From Burkholderia sp. BCC0506 (GTDB taxonomy: Bacteria > Pseudomonadota > Gammaproteobacteria > Burkholderiales > Burkholderiaceae): a stretch of 64,000 nt of DNA. Shown piece after piece: positions 27,089-36,101 of the stretch. The stretch lies in the NCBI RefSeq assembly GCF_902833145.1, contig NZ_CADFEN010000001.1, positions 435,994 through 499,993 of the forward strand, in the 5' to 3' direction. The notes below the pieces were generated by a model, which saw only the letters and a program-made list of their open reading frames with translations, searched no databases and was not told the origin of the DNA. The translations under genes were made by a program, and so were the position numbers. Within the stretch, counting starts at the first letter, position 1. Every line of letters starts with the position of its first letter.

Positions 27089-29509
27089 ATGTCACTCGAT
27101 CTTGAAGAACAACCGGCGCTGTACCGCAATCCGGACGCGCCCATTCCCGCGCGCGTGGCCGATTTGCTCGGCCGCATGAACCTGGACGAAAAAATCGCGC
27201 AGTTGCATGCCGGCTGGCTGAAATTGTCGTCGGACGGCAACCATGCGTGGCGGCTGGCCGATTTCGCGCAGCGGCAGACGGGGATCACCGTCGATGAGCT
27301 GCTGACGCATGGCCTCGGACAGATCACGCGCCCGCTTGGTACGCACTCGGTCGAGGCACGCGAAGGCGTTCGTGCATTGAACGCGCTGCAGCGCAGGATG
27401 GTCGAGAACACGCGCCTGGGTATTCCCGTGATGTCGCACGAGGAGTGTCTCGTCGGCCTGATGATCGAAGGCGCGACATTGTTTCCGGCACCGCTCAACT
27501 ACGCCGCGACGTGGAACCCGGAGCTGGTCGAAGCCGTCGGGCGTGAAATCGGCCGGCAGGCGCGCTCGATCGGCTGCCACCAGGGGCTCGCACCGGTGCT
27601 CGACGTATCGCGCGATCCGCGCTGGGGACGCACCGAAGAGACGCTCGGCGAGGATCCGTATCTGGTCGGCGTGCTGGCCTGTCGTTACGTCGACGGCCTG
27701 CAGGGCGAGCGCCGCGACTTGCTGGCGACGCTCAAGCATTTCGCCGGGCACTCGGCGAGCGAAGGCGGACGCAACCACGCGCCCGTCCACGTCGGCCCGC
27801 GCGAATTCAACGATGTCTTCCTGCTGCCCTTCGAAATGGCGGTCAAGCTGGCCAACGCGGGCGCCGTGATGCCGGCATATCACGACATCGACGGTATCCC
27901 GTGTCATGCGGATCCGACGCTGATCGAGGAAACGCTGCGCGCAAAATGGGGATTCGACGGGCTGGTCGTGGCCGACTATGCCGGCGTCAACCTGCTGTTT
28001 ACGCACCATGGCGTCGCCCATGACGAAGCGCAGGCCGCGGCGCTGACATTCAATGCGGGTCTCGACGTCGAACTGCCGGGGCACGAATGCGCACTGCACC
28101 TGAAGACGGCGATCGAGCGCGGCGACATCGAGATGCCGGCAATCGATGCGGCGGTGTCGCGCGTGCTGACCGAGAAATTCCGTCTCGGGCTGTTCGAGCA
28201 CCCGTACGCGGATCCGGACGGTGTCGATCTGAACGGCGCCGATGCGGCGGTCGTGGCGGATCAGGTCGCACTCGAATCGATCGTCCTGTTGAAGAACGCC
28301 GCGGTACTGCCGGTCGAGGCGGACGGCGCGTCGCGTGTGGCGATCATCGGACCCACGGCCGACGATCCGCTCGCGCTTCTCTCCGGATACAGCTTCCCGG
28401 TACACCTGATCACGACCGGCGAAGATGCGCGTTCGCCGGTGAAGACGCCGTTGCAGGCGTTCAGGGAGCGCTTCGGCAGCGATCGGGTGCTTTACGCGAA
28501 GGGCTGCGAGATTCTGCGCGAGCGCCGCGCGGGAACGCCGGTATTCCCGGGGGATGTCGACATGGCGCGCGCGATCGACGCGGACCGGCAGGCACCCGTC
28601 AGCCGCGAAACCGACCAGATCGCCGAGGCCGTGCGGGTGGCGAAATCCGCGGATGTTGCGATCGTCTTCGTCGGCGATCTGGCCGGGCTGTTTCAGTCCG
28701 GAACCGTCGGCGAGGGATCGGATACGGACAGCCTCGACTTGCCCGGCGTCCAGCAGGCGCTGCTGGATGCCGTCGTCGCGAGCGGCACGCGGACGGTCGT
28801 CGTGCAGACCGGCGGGCGTCCGTACAATCTCGGCGGCCTGGAAGAGGTCGTGGCCGCGCATATCGTCGCGTTCGCGCCGGGCCAGGGCGGCGCCGACGCG
28901 CTCGTGAAGCTGATTGCCGGCGCGGCCGACTTCAGCGGCAGATTGCCGTTGTCGATTCCGAAAAGCGCCGGCGCGGTGCCCTACGTGTACAACCACAAGC
29001 TGAAAAGCGCCGGCACGCCGATTGCCTACCATTTCGGCTCGCGTTACCCGTTCGGCTTCGGTCTGAGCTACACCGAATTCCGTTATGGCGCGCTCGACTG
29101 GATCGACCAAAGGGCGAGCATCGCCGACGGTGTCCTTGAATTCTCGTTCGAGGTCGAGAACGTCGGGGCACGCGACGGGACGGAAGTCGTCCAGATCTAC
29201 GTGCGGGATCGCGTGGCGTCGGTCGTGCGACCGGTGCGGGAACTCAAGGGCTTCCAGCGCGTTTTCGTGCCGGCCGGTGCGCGCAGAACGGTGAACGTCC
29301 GGCTGCCCGTCGATATGCTCAATTTCACCGATGAGCGAGGCGAGCGCATCGTGGAGCCAGGCGAGTTCGACATCATGGTCGGCAGCTCCAGCCGGGACAT
29401 TCATCTGGCCGGTTGCGCGACCGTGGTCGGTGAAACCGCGCGGACGCTCGATCGCCACTGGCGCATGATCTGCGAGGTCACGGCAGGCAGTCCGGTCGCG
29501 GCGGGCTGA
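27089..29509 (+). CDS. Glycoside hydrolase family 3 (beta-glucosidase / beta-xylosidase)
   Basis: 806 residues without a signal peptide, so it acts in the cytosol on imported oligosaccharide. The TIM-barrel domain has the family landmarks DPRWGRTEETLGEDPYL and KHFAGHS (Lys216-His217) and the nucleophile Asp296 in GFDGLVVADYAGV. The second alpha/beta sandwich carries the acid/base region near residues 545-560, and a C-terminal fibronectin-III-like domain follows (FSFEVENVGARDGTEVVQIYV). GH3 members remove terminal beta-glucose, xylose or arabinose; which one is not clear. It is the last gene of the LacI-controlled operon. Confidence 0.9.
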   Translation: MSLDLEEQPALYRNPDAPIPARVADLLGRMNLDEKIAQLHAGWLKLSSDGNHAWRLADFAQRQTGITVDELLTHGLGQITRPLGTHSVEAREGVRALNALQRRMVENTRLGIPVMSHEECLVGLMIEGATLFPAPLNYAATWNPELVEAVGREIGRQARSIGCHQGLAPVLDVSRDPRWGRTEETLGEDPYLVGVLACRYVDGLQGERRDLLATLKHFAGHSASEGGRNHAPVHVGPREFNDVFLLPFEMAVKLANAGAVMPAYHDIDGIPCHADPTLIEETLRAKWGFDGLVVADYAGVNLLFTHHGVAHDEAQAAALTFNAGLDVELPGHECALHLKTAIERGDIEMPAIDAAVSRVLTEKFRLGLFEHPYADPDGVDLNGADAAVVADQVALESIVLLKNAAVLPVEADGASRVAIIGPTADDPLALLSGYSFPVHLITTGEDARSPVKTPLQAFRERFGSDRVLYAKGCEILRERRAGTPVFPGDVDMARAIDADRQAPVSRETDQIAEAVRVAKSADVAIVFVGDLAGLFQSGTVGEGSDTDSLDLPGVQQALLDAVVASGTRTVVVQTGGRPYNLGGLEEVVAAHIVAFAPGQGGADALVKLIAGAADFSGRLPLSIPKSAGAVPYVYNHKLKSAGTPIAYHFGSRYPFGFGLSYTEFRYGALDWIDQRASIADGVLEFSFEVENVGARDGTEVVQIYVRDRVASVVRPVRELKGFQRVFVPAGARRTVNVRLPVDMLNFTDERGERIVEPGEFDIMVGSSSRDIHLAGCATVVGETARTLDRHWRMICEVTAGSPVAAG

Positions 29510-29526
29510 GTCTCGGTGACGAAGCG

Positions 29527-29562
29527 AAGGCCGGTCATTCCGGAGTCGGAATGACCGGCCTT
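29527..29562. terminator. Bidirectional terminator hairpin
   Basis: A perfect 16-pair stem, AAGGCCGGTCATTCCG (29527-29542) with its complement at 29547-29562, and a four-base loop. It begins 17 bases after the GH3 stop and faces the convergent GntR gene, so it can end transcripts from both sides. Confidence 0.75.
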
Positions 29563-29656
29563 GGGCCAGTGACGGGATCGACAGGCAAGCGGCCAGTTCG
29601 AACAGATCCCGGGGAGCGGTGCATTGCGACGCTGACGCATGCCGGCGCTCGCACGG

Positions 29657-30358
29657 TCAATCCGGATCGGCTTTCAGCCCACCCTCGATCCAGCGCGCTT
29701 CGGACGCGCGAAGATGCGCGCGCATGGCCGTCTGCGCCGCGATCGGGTCGCCGGCCTGCAGCGCGAGCAGCACGTCCTCGTGCTCGCGCACGGCGGCGGT
29801 CCAGGTCTGCGGATTCTCCGCGTGGCCGCGCATGGCGGTCGCGATCGGGTCGTGGCGGCTGTCGAACAGCTCGCCGACGAAGCGGGTGAGCACCGAATTG
29901 CCGGCGGCTTCCGCGATCAGCATGTGGAACTGCCGGTCGGCCTCCACCGGCGATTTGCCGGCCTCCGCGAGCCGCTTCATCCGCTGAACCGTGCGGCGCA
30001 GGCGCTCGAGCATCGCGGCCGTCATCCGCGCGGCGGCCAGCGCGGCCACGCTGCCCTCGACGGCCGCGCGGGCCTGCATCAATTCCGACGGACTGTCGCC
30101 GAGCGTGGCCATCGGGCCGACGGCGTCGGCCGCCGTATCGCGCACATACACGCCGGAGCCCATCCGGATCTCGATCTGGCCGCCGATTTCCAGCGCGATC
30201 AGCGCCTCGCGAAGGGACGGACGCGATACGCCGAGCGTCAGCGCGAGCTCGCGCTCCGGCGGCAGCCGCTCGCCGATCGCGAATTCGCCCTGACGAATCA
30301 GCGCGACGATCTGGGCCGCGACCGATTGGTAAAGCCGCTTGGGTTCTGTCGATTTCAT
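29657..30358 (-). CDS. GntR-family regulator, FadR/FCD subgroup
   Basis: 233 residues. Winged helix GEFAIGERLPPERELALTLGVSRPSLREALIALEIGGQIEIRMGSGVYV, then an FCD helical sensor with metal- or acid-binding residues (DRQFHMLIAEAAGNSVL, AVREHEDVLLAL). FCD regulators usually respond to sugar acids or hydroxy acids. It is divergent from the L-galactose-type operon, like the GntR regulator LgoR of the E. coli L-galactonate genes. The ATG at 30358 fits the family; a start at 30472 would run into the operator region. Confidence 0.87.
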   Translation of the reverse strand: MKSTEPKRLYQSVAAQIVALIRQGEFAIGERLPPERELALTLGVSRPSLREALIALEIGGQIEIRMGSGVYVRDTAADAVGPMATLGDSPSELMQARAAVEGSVAALAAARMTAAMLERLRRTVQRMKRLAEAGKSPVEADRQFHMLIAEAAGNSVLTRFVGELFDSRHDPIATAMRGHAENPQTWTAAVREHEDVLLALQAGDPIAAQTAMRAHLRASEARWIEGGLKADPD

Positions 30359-30499
30359 CCGATGGAGTGGGGTCAATGCGCTTTCGGCGCAAGCGCGTGT
30401 CGCGGAGTCTATCACGCCCGCCGGATCGCCCCGTGGGGCGGCCCGTTCATCCGATGTCCGGGTTTTCACCATTGGTAAGATCGGATGATGATAGTTAAA

Positions 30500-30555
30500 T
30501 TGGCTTGACCAAAATTGGTTTGATTGCTGTAATTCATCCAAATTGGACTGACCAG
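30500..30555. promoter_or_regulatory. Repeated TTGGnnTGACCA operator for the GntR regulator
   Basis: TTGGCTTGACCAA (30500-30512) and TTGGACTGACCAG (30543-30555) are two near-copies of an inverted repeat with a five-base centre; a degenerate third copy, TTGGTTTGATTGC, lies at 30515-30527. All are in the 233-base gap between the divergent regulator and ABC genes. Spacing and symmetry fit a dimeric FadR-type GntR repressor. Confidence 0.55.
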
Positions 30556-30591
30556 ATGGCGCCGAGGCCGGTCCGCCCCAAAGGAGACGCA

Positions 30592-32139
30592 ATGGCAATG
30601 CCTCGCACGCTGCCCGGTGGCGAGACCGCACAGGACGAAGCGGACCGGGAGATCCTGCGCCTGGACGGGATTCGCAAGCGCTTCCCGGGCGTCGTGGCGC
30701 TCGACGGCATTCGCCTCGACCTGCGCCGCGGCGAGGTGCATGCGGTGTGCGGCGAAAACGGCGCGGGCAAATCCACGCTGATGAAGATCATCAGCGGCCA
30801 GTACCTGCCCGACGAGGGCGTCGTCCACTATCGCGGCGCGCCGGTGCAGTTTCGTTCGGTATCCGAAGCGCAGGCGGCCGGCATCGCGATCATTCACCAG
30901 GAGCTCAATCTCGTCCCGCACCTGAGCGTGGCGGAGAACCTGTTCCTCGCGCGCGAGCCGCGGCGCGGGCCGTTCGTCGATACGAAACGCATGAATGCGG
31001 ATGCGGCGCGCTGCATCGCGCGAATCGGCCTGAACGTCGCGCCGACCACGAAGGTCGGCGTGCTGTCCATCGCGCAGCAGCAGATGGTCGAGATCGCGAA
31101 GGCGCTGTCGCTCGATGCGCGCGTGCTGATCATGGACGAGCCCACGTCGTCGCTGACCGAAGCGGAGACGGTGCAGCTCTTTCGCATCATCCAGGAACTG
31201 CGTGCCGACGGCGTGGCGATCCTGTATATCTCGCACCGGCTCGACGAAATGGCGCAGATCGTCGATCGCGTGACCGTGCTGCGCGATGGGCGTCACATCT
31301 CGACGGACGATTTCGCCGACGTGAGCATCGACGACATCGTCGCGCGCATGGTCGGACGCACGCTCGACGACGCCTATCCGTCGCGGCAATCGGTGCCGAC
31401 GGACGACGTGCTGCTCGACGTGCGGGAACTGCGCCGGGACGGCGTGTTCGGGCCGGTGTCGTTCGCGCTGCGCCGCGGCGAGATTCTCGGTTTTGCTGGA
31501 TTGATGGGCGCCGGGCGCACCGAGATCGCACGCGCGATCTTCGGCGCGGATCGCGTGGACGGCGGCACGATCGAACTGCACGGCCGGCCCGTGACGATCC
31601 GCTCGCCGCGCGAGGCGATCCGGCACGGCATCGCGTATCTGTCGGAGGACCGCAAGAAGGAGGGCCTCGCGCTGCCGATGCCCGTCGCGGCGAACCTCAC
31701 GCTCGCGAACGTGCGCGGCATCGCGTCGCGCTTCGGGTTCCTGCGCTTCGACGACGAGCTCGACGTGGCGCGCCGCTACGTGCAGGCGCTCGCGATTCGC
31801 ACGCCGTCCGTGCACCAGCGCGTGCGCAACCTGTCCGGCGGCAATCAGCAGAAGGTCGTCATCGGCAAATGGCTGTACCGCGGCTCGAAGATCCTGTTCT
31901 TCGACGAGCCGACGCGCGGGATCGACGTCGGCGCGAAATTCGCGATCTACGGGCTGATGGACCGGCTCGCCGCCGACGGTGTCGGCGTGGTGCTGATCAG
32001 TTCGGAACTGCCCGAGCTGCTCGGCATGACCGATCGGATCGCCGTTTTTCACGAAGGTCGAATGACCGCATTGCTCGACACGAAACACACCAGTCAGGAG
32101 GAGATCATGCACTACGCGTCGGGGCGTTCCCATGCTTGA
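30592..32139 (+). CDS. Ribose-type sugar ABC transporter ATP-binding protein (two ABC domains)
   Basis: 515 residues with two fused nucleotide-binding domains like RbsA/XylG. The first has Walker A GENGAGKST and Walker B VLIMDEPTSSL. The second has the degenerate P-loop GLMGAGRTE, the signature NLSGGNQQKV and Walker B ILFFDEPTRGIDVG, all normal for this CUT2 family. AAGGAGA precedes the ATG at 30592. It is the first gene of the operon, and it overlaps the permease gene by eight bases. Confidence 0.92.
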   Translation: MAMPRTLPGGETAQDEADREILRLDGIRKRFPGVVALDGIRLDLRRGEVHAVCGENGAGKSTLMKIISGQYLPDEGVVHYRGAPVQFRSVSEAQAAGIAIIHQELNLVPHLSVAENLFLAREPRRGPFVDTKRMNADAARCIARIGLNVAPTTKVGVLSIAQQQMVEIAKALSLDARVLIMDEPTSSLTEAETVQLFRIIQELRADGVAILYISHRLDEMAQIVDRVTVLRDGRHISTDDFADVSIDDIVARMVGRTLDDAYPSRQSVPTDDVLLDVRELRRDGVFGPVSFALRRGEILGFAGLMGAGRTEIARAIFGADRVDGGTIELHGRPVTIRSPREAIRHGIAYLSEDRKKEGLALPMPVAANLTLANVRGIASRFGFLRFDDELDVARRYVQALAIRTPSVHQRVRNLSGGNQQKVVIGKWLYRGSKILFFDEPTRGIDVGAKFAIYGLMDRLAADGVGVVLISSELPELLGMTDRIAVFHEGRMTALLDTKHTSQEEIMHYASGRSHA

Positions 32140-33163
32140 AATGACATCCGATCGAAGCCAGGCCGACGAACGGGCGGCGCGACAGCGGCGGCGCGACCTG
32201 ATCCAGAAGTTCGCGGCGCTGGGCAGCCTGGTCGTGCTCGTGCTCGCGTTCTCGATCTCGAGCGCGGCGTTCTTTTCGGTCGACAACCTGATGACCGTCG
32301 GCCTGCAGGTGACCTCGATCGCCTATCTGGGCGTGGCCGCGACCTGCGTGATCATCACGGGCGGCATCGACCTGTCGGTCGGCTCGGTGCTCGCGCTGGC
32401 CGGCGTGTGCGCGGCGCTGCTGGTCAAGGCCGGCGTGCCGGTGCCCGCGGCGATGGCGGCCGGCATCCTGGTCGGCGCGCTGTGCGGGCTCGTCAACGGC
32501 ATTTGCGTGACGCGCATGGGCCTGCCGCCGTTCATCGCGACGCTCGGCATGATGCTCGTCGCACGCGGCATCGCGCTCCAGATCACGGGCGCGCGGCCGG
32601 TATCGGATCTCGGCGACGCGTTCGGCGCACTCGGCAACGGCGCGCTGCTGCGGATCTCGCACATCGGGGCGGACGGTTTCCCCGATACGACGTTTCCCGG
32701 CATTCCATACCCGGTCGTGATCATGGTCGTGCTGTTCGTCGTGGTGTCCGTGCTGCTGTCGAGAACGTCGCTCGGCCGTCATATCTACGCGGTCGGGTCG
32801 AACGCGGAAGCCGCGCGGCTGTCGGGCGTGAACGTGCAGGGCGTGAAGCTGTTCACCTACGTGCTGTCCGGCGCGCTCGCGGGCGTGACCGGCTGCGTGC
32901 TGATGTCGCGGCTCGTCACCGGGCAGCCGAACGAAGGCGTGATGTACGAGCTCGACGCGATCGCCAGCTCGGTCATCGGCGGCACGTCGCTGATGGGCGG
33001 CGTCGGCACGATTTCCGGCACGGCGATCGGCGCGTTCGTGATCGGCGTGCTGCGCAACGGCCTGAACATGAACGGCGTGTCGAGCTTCATCCAGCAGATC
33101 ATCATCGGCGTCGTGATCCTGGGCACGGTCTGGATCGACCAGTTGCGCAATCGCCGGCCCTGA
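32132..33163 (+). CDS. Ribose-type sugar ABC transporter permease
   Basis: 343 residues with eight to ten helices of the RbsC family. Characteristic segments: IITGGIDLSVGSVLALAGV, GLPPFIATLGMMLVARGIAL, GRHIYAVGSNAEAARLSGVNV and ELDAIASSVIGGTSLMGGVGT. It forms a homodimeric channel with the ATPase encoded just upstream. An in-frame ATG at 32141 is a possible alternative start. Confidence 0.92.
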   Translation: MLEMTSDRSQADERAARQRRRDLIQKFAALGSLVVLVLAFSISSAAFFSVDNLMTVGLQVTSIAYLGVAATCVIITGGIDLSVGSVLALAGVCAALLVKAGVPVPAAMAAGILVGALCGLVNGICVTRMGLPPFIATLGMMLVARGIALQITGARPVSDLGDAFGALGNGALLRISHIGADGFPDTTFPGIPYPVVIMVVLFVVVSVLLSRTSLGRHIYAVGSNAEAARLSGVNVQGVKLFTYVLSGALAGVTGCVLMSRLVTGQPNEGVMYELDAIASSVIGGTSLMGGVGTISGTAIGAFVIGVLRNGLNMNGVSSFIQQIIIGVVILGTVWIDQLRNRRP

Positions 33164-33205
33164 CCGGCAGCAAGCAGTCCCTACCAACGAGAAGCGGAGC
33201 GAGAC

Positions 33206-34153
33206 ATGAACAAATCCATCCTGCTGGCGGCATCGGCATGCGTGTTCGCGGTGTGCAACGGCGGCGCGTATGCGGCGGGCGGCGAGATCGCCGTGATCGT
33301 CAAGACCGTCAATTCGAACTACTGGCAGAACGTGCAGAAAGGCGCGAAGGCCGCGATCGACGGCGTCAAGGGCTACACGATGACGTTCCAGGGGCCGGCG
33401 GCCGAGTCCGACATCAGCGGGCAGGTCAACATGGTCGACAACGCGGTCACGCGCCACGTGGCGGGCATCGTGCTCGCGCCGTCCGATCCCGATGCGCTCG
33501 TGCCCGCGATCAAGAAGGCGTGGGAAGCGCACATTCCCGTCGTGCTGATCGATTCGGCCATCTCGGATGCCGGCAAGCCGTACTACCAGGCGTTCCTGTC
33601 GACCGACAACGAGAAGGCGGGGGCGTTGTGCGCGAAGGCGCTGATCGACCGCGTCGGGCAGTCGGGCAAGATCGCGATCATGTCGTACGTGCCGGGCGCG
33701 GGGTCCGAGATCAGCCGCGTCGGCGGGTTCCGCAAGTACATCGAGAGCCATTCGAAGCTGCAGATCGTCGGCCCGTACTACTCGCAGTCGCAAATGGCGA
33801 CCGCGCTGAACCAGACGACCGACGTGCTGTCGTCCAACCCCGACCTGAAGGGCATCTTCGGTGCGAACGAGCCGACCGCGGTCGGCATGGGCCGGGCGCT
33901 GAAGCAGTCGGGCAAGGCGGGCAAGGTGGTGGCGATCGGCTTCGACGGCAACGAGGATTTGCAGGGCTTCGTGCGCGACGGCACCGTGCAGGCGATCGCC
34001 GTGCAGGGCTCGTGGCAGATGGGGAACCAGGGCGTGCGCACGGCGCTCGACGTCGTCGAGCGCAAGCCCGCGCCGAAGCTGATCGATACCGGCGTCGTGA
34101 TGGTCGACAAGCAGAACCTCGATTCGCAGGCGGCGAAGAACGTCCTGTACTGA
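33206..34153 (+). CDS. Ribose-type sugar ABC transporter substrate-binding protein
   Basis: 315 residues with a signal peptide ending near GGAYA before AGGEIAVIVKT. The two-lobed periplasmic fold shows NSNYWQNVQKGAKAA, VDNAVTRHVAGIVLAPSD and GFDGNEDLQGFVRDGTVQAIAVQ. It captures a monosaccharide for the CUT2 importer; from the downstream enzymes the ligand is inferred to be L-galactose, possibly also L-fucose. AGCGGAGCG lies before the ATG. Confidence 0.9.
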   Translation: MNKSILLAASACVFAVCNGGAYAAGGEIAVIVKTVNSNYWQNVQKGAKAAIDGVKGYTMTFQGPAAESDISGQVNMVDNAVTRHVAGIVLAPSDPDALVPAIKKAWEAHIPVVLIDSAISDAGKPYYQAFLSTDNEKAGALCAKALIDRVGQSGKIAIMSYVPGAGSEISRVGGFRKYIESHSKLQIVGPYYSQSQMATALNQTTDVLSSNPDLKGIFGANEPTAVGMGRALKQSGKAGKVVAIGFDGNEDLQGFVRDGTVQAIAVQGSWQMGNQGVRTALDVVERKPAPKLIDTGVVMVDKQNLDSQAAKNVLY

Positions 34154-34189
34154 CCGACCATGCCGCTTCCCCGCATCCAGTCACGCGCC

Positions 34190-35206
34190 ATGAACGCAAA
34201 CGATACGCGCACGTTGCCGCGCAGCGGGTTGACGGTGTCCGTGCTCGGCCTCGGCTGCTCGCAGCTCGGCGGCCTCTATCGTCCGATGTCGGCCGCCGAT
34301 GCCGCCGCGCTCGTCGACGCCGCGTGGGCGGCCGGCCTGCGCTACTTCGACACCGCGCCGTATTACGGCTACACGCTGTCGGAGCGGCGCGTGGGGGCAA
34401 GCCTCGCCCCGTGCGAGCGCGGCGCCTTCACGCTCAGCACGAAGGTCGGGCGGCTGATGCGCGCCGACGCGAGCGTGCGGCCGGGCGACGACGGCTGGGC
34501 CGAGCCGCTGCCGTTCCGGCCGGTCTACGACTACAGCTACGACGGCATCATGCGCTCCTACGAGGACAGCCGGCAACGGCTCGGGCTCGCGCGCGTCGAC
34601 ATGCTGTACGTACACGACATCGGCGCGATGACGCACGGCGATCGTCATGCGCACTACTGGGAACAGTTGACCCGCGGCGGCGGGTTTCGCGCGCTGGAAG
34701 CGCTGCGCTCGGGCGGCGAGATCGCCGCGTTCGGTCTCGGCGTGAATGAATGGGAAGTCGCGGTCGACGCGCTGAACGAAGCCGCGCTCGACGCCGTGCT
34801 GCTGGCGGGCCGCTATACGCTGCTCGAACAGACGGCGCTCGAACCGCTGCTCGACGCATGCGCCCGGGAAGGGACGGCGATCGTGATCGGCGGCGTATTC
34901 AATTCCGGCCTGCTCGCCGGCAACGGCAAGTTCAACTATGCGGACGCGAGCGCCGACGTGATCGACAAGGCGGCGCGGCTCGGCGTGCTGTGCAGCCGCT
35001 TCGACGTACCGCTTCCGGCCGCCGCACTGCAGTTTCCGTTCGGCCATCCGGCCGTCGTGTCGTGCGTGATCGGCGCGCGCAGCGTGGCCCAGTTGCAGCA
35101 GAACATCGAATGGTTCGAGCGCCCCGTGCCGGCCGAACTGTGGGATGCGCTGCGCGACGAAGGGCTGATCGATGCGCACGCGCCGGTTCCGGGAGCACGC
35201 GCATGA
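34190..35206 (+). CDS. Aldo/keto reductase, L-galactose / L-fucose dehydrogenase type
   Basis: 338 residues. The AKR tetrad is visible: Asp54 and Tyr59 in YFDTAPYYGY, Lys85 in LSTKVGR, His142 in LYVHDIG. The sequence follows the L-fucose (D-threo-aldose) dehydrogenase branch, which oxidises C1 of L-fucose, L-galactose and D-arabinose with NAD(P)+ to the lactone. It is the first catalytic step of the operon. Neither ATG (34160 or 34190) has a clear Shine-Dalgarno; 34190 is closer to the conserved start. Its stop overlaps the lactonase start in an ATGA. Confidence 0.82.
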   Translation: MNANDTRTLPRSGLTVSVLGLGCSQLGGLYRPMSAADAAALVDAAWAAGLRYFDTAPYYGYTLSERRVGASLAPCERGAFTLSTKVGRLMRADASVRPGDDGWAEPLPFRPVYDYSYDGIMRSYEDSRQRLGLARVDMLYVHDIGAMTHGDRHAHYWEQLTRGGGFRALEALRSGGEIAAFGLGVNEWEVAVDALNEAALDAVLLAGRYTLLEQTALEPLLDACAREGTAIVIGGVFNSGLLAGNGKFNYADASADVIDKAARLGVLCSRFDVPLPAAALQFPFGHPAVVSCVIGARSVAQLQQNIEWFERPVPAELWDALRDEGLIDAHAPVPGARA

Positions 35207-36078
35207 CCGCGCGCATCGACGCCCATCAGCACTACTGGCGAATCGGCGCGCGGGCCGGCTGCTGGCCGCCGGCCGAGCTCGACGCGATTCACCGGGATTT
35301 CGGCCCCGCCGATCTGGCGCCGCTGCTCGACGCCGCGCGCATCGAGACGACCGTCCTCGTGCAATCGCTGCCGAGCGAGGCCGACACGCGGTTTCTGCTC
35401 GACGTCGCGGCCGACACCGCGACGGTCGGCGCCGTGGTCGGCTGGGTCGACATGAAGGCCGACGACGCACCGGCGCGGATCGCGGCGTTCGCGGCCGCGC
35501 CGAAGGCGCGCGGCTTGCGACCGATGCTGCAGGACTTGCCCGACGACGCATGGATCGACGATCCGCGGCTGGACCGGGTGGTCGCGGCGATGCTCGAGCA
35601 TGCGCTGGCTTTCGATGCACTGGTGATGCCGCGCCATCTCGATGCGCTGCTTGCGTTCGCGCGACGCCATCCGGATCTGCCGATCGTGATCGACCACGGT
35701 GCGAAGCCGTTCATCGCGCAGGGCGAACTGCAGCCGTGGCTGTCGGCGATGCGCCGGCTCGCGAGCCTGCCGAACGTTCATTGCAAGCTCTCCGGGCTCT
35801 GGACCGAGGCCGGGCCGTCGGCCGGCCCGGACCTCGTGCGCGCGCGCACGCGGCCGTACGTCCAAGCGCTGGCCGAACTGTTCGGGCCGACGCGCCTGAT
35901 GTGGGGCAGCGACTGGCCGGTGCTGCGGCTGGCGTCGGGGTGCGGCGGCTACGGCGACTGGCTGGCCGCGTGCGAGGACGATTGCGCACGCTGGCTCGGC
36001 TCCGCGGCGCTGGCCGACCTCTTCGGCGGCAACGCGCGCCGCTTCTACCGGATCGACACCGCACGCGACGACGAATGA
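35203..36078 (+). CDS. Amidohydrolase-family sugar lactonase (L-fuconolactonase / L-galactonolactonase type)
   Basis: 291 residues of the COG3618 amidohydrolase family. Metal-site residues: His8 and His10 in DAHQHYW, His165 in IDHGAKP and Asp237 in MWGSDWPV. Members open sugar-acid lactones, and the position just after an aldose dehydrogenase fits hydrolysis of L-galactono-lactone to L-galactonate. The start codon overlaps the preceding stop. Related proteins also act on L-fucono- and L-rhamnono-lactones. Confidence 0.82.
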   Translation: MTARIDAHQHYWRIGARAGCWPPAELDAIHRDFGPADLAPLLDAARIETTVLVQSLPSEADTRFLLDVAADTATVGAVVGWVDMKADDAPARIAAFAAAPKARGLRPMLQDLPDDAWIDDPRLDRVVAAMLEHALAFDALVMPRHLDALLAFARRHPDLPIVIDHGAKPFIAQGELQPWLSAMRRLASLPNVHCKLSGLWTEAGPSAGPDLVRARTRPYVQALAELFGPTRLMWGSDWPVLRLASGCGGYGDWLAACEDDCARWLGSAALADLFGGNARRFYRIDTARDDE

Positions 36079-36101
36079 ACCCGAACGAAAGGAAACCCGA
36101 C

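Noticed and set aside
27092-29458. Minus-strand open frame of 788 codons
   Set aside because: Shadow of the GH3 gene; biased composition and no recognisable domain.
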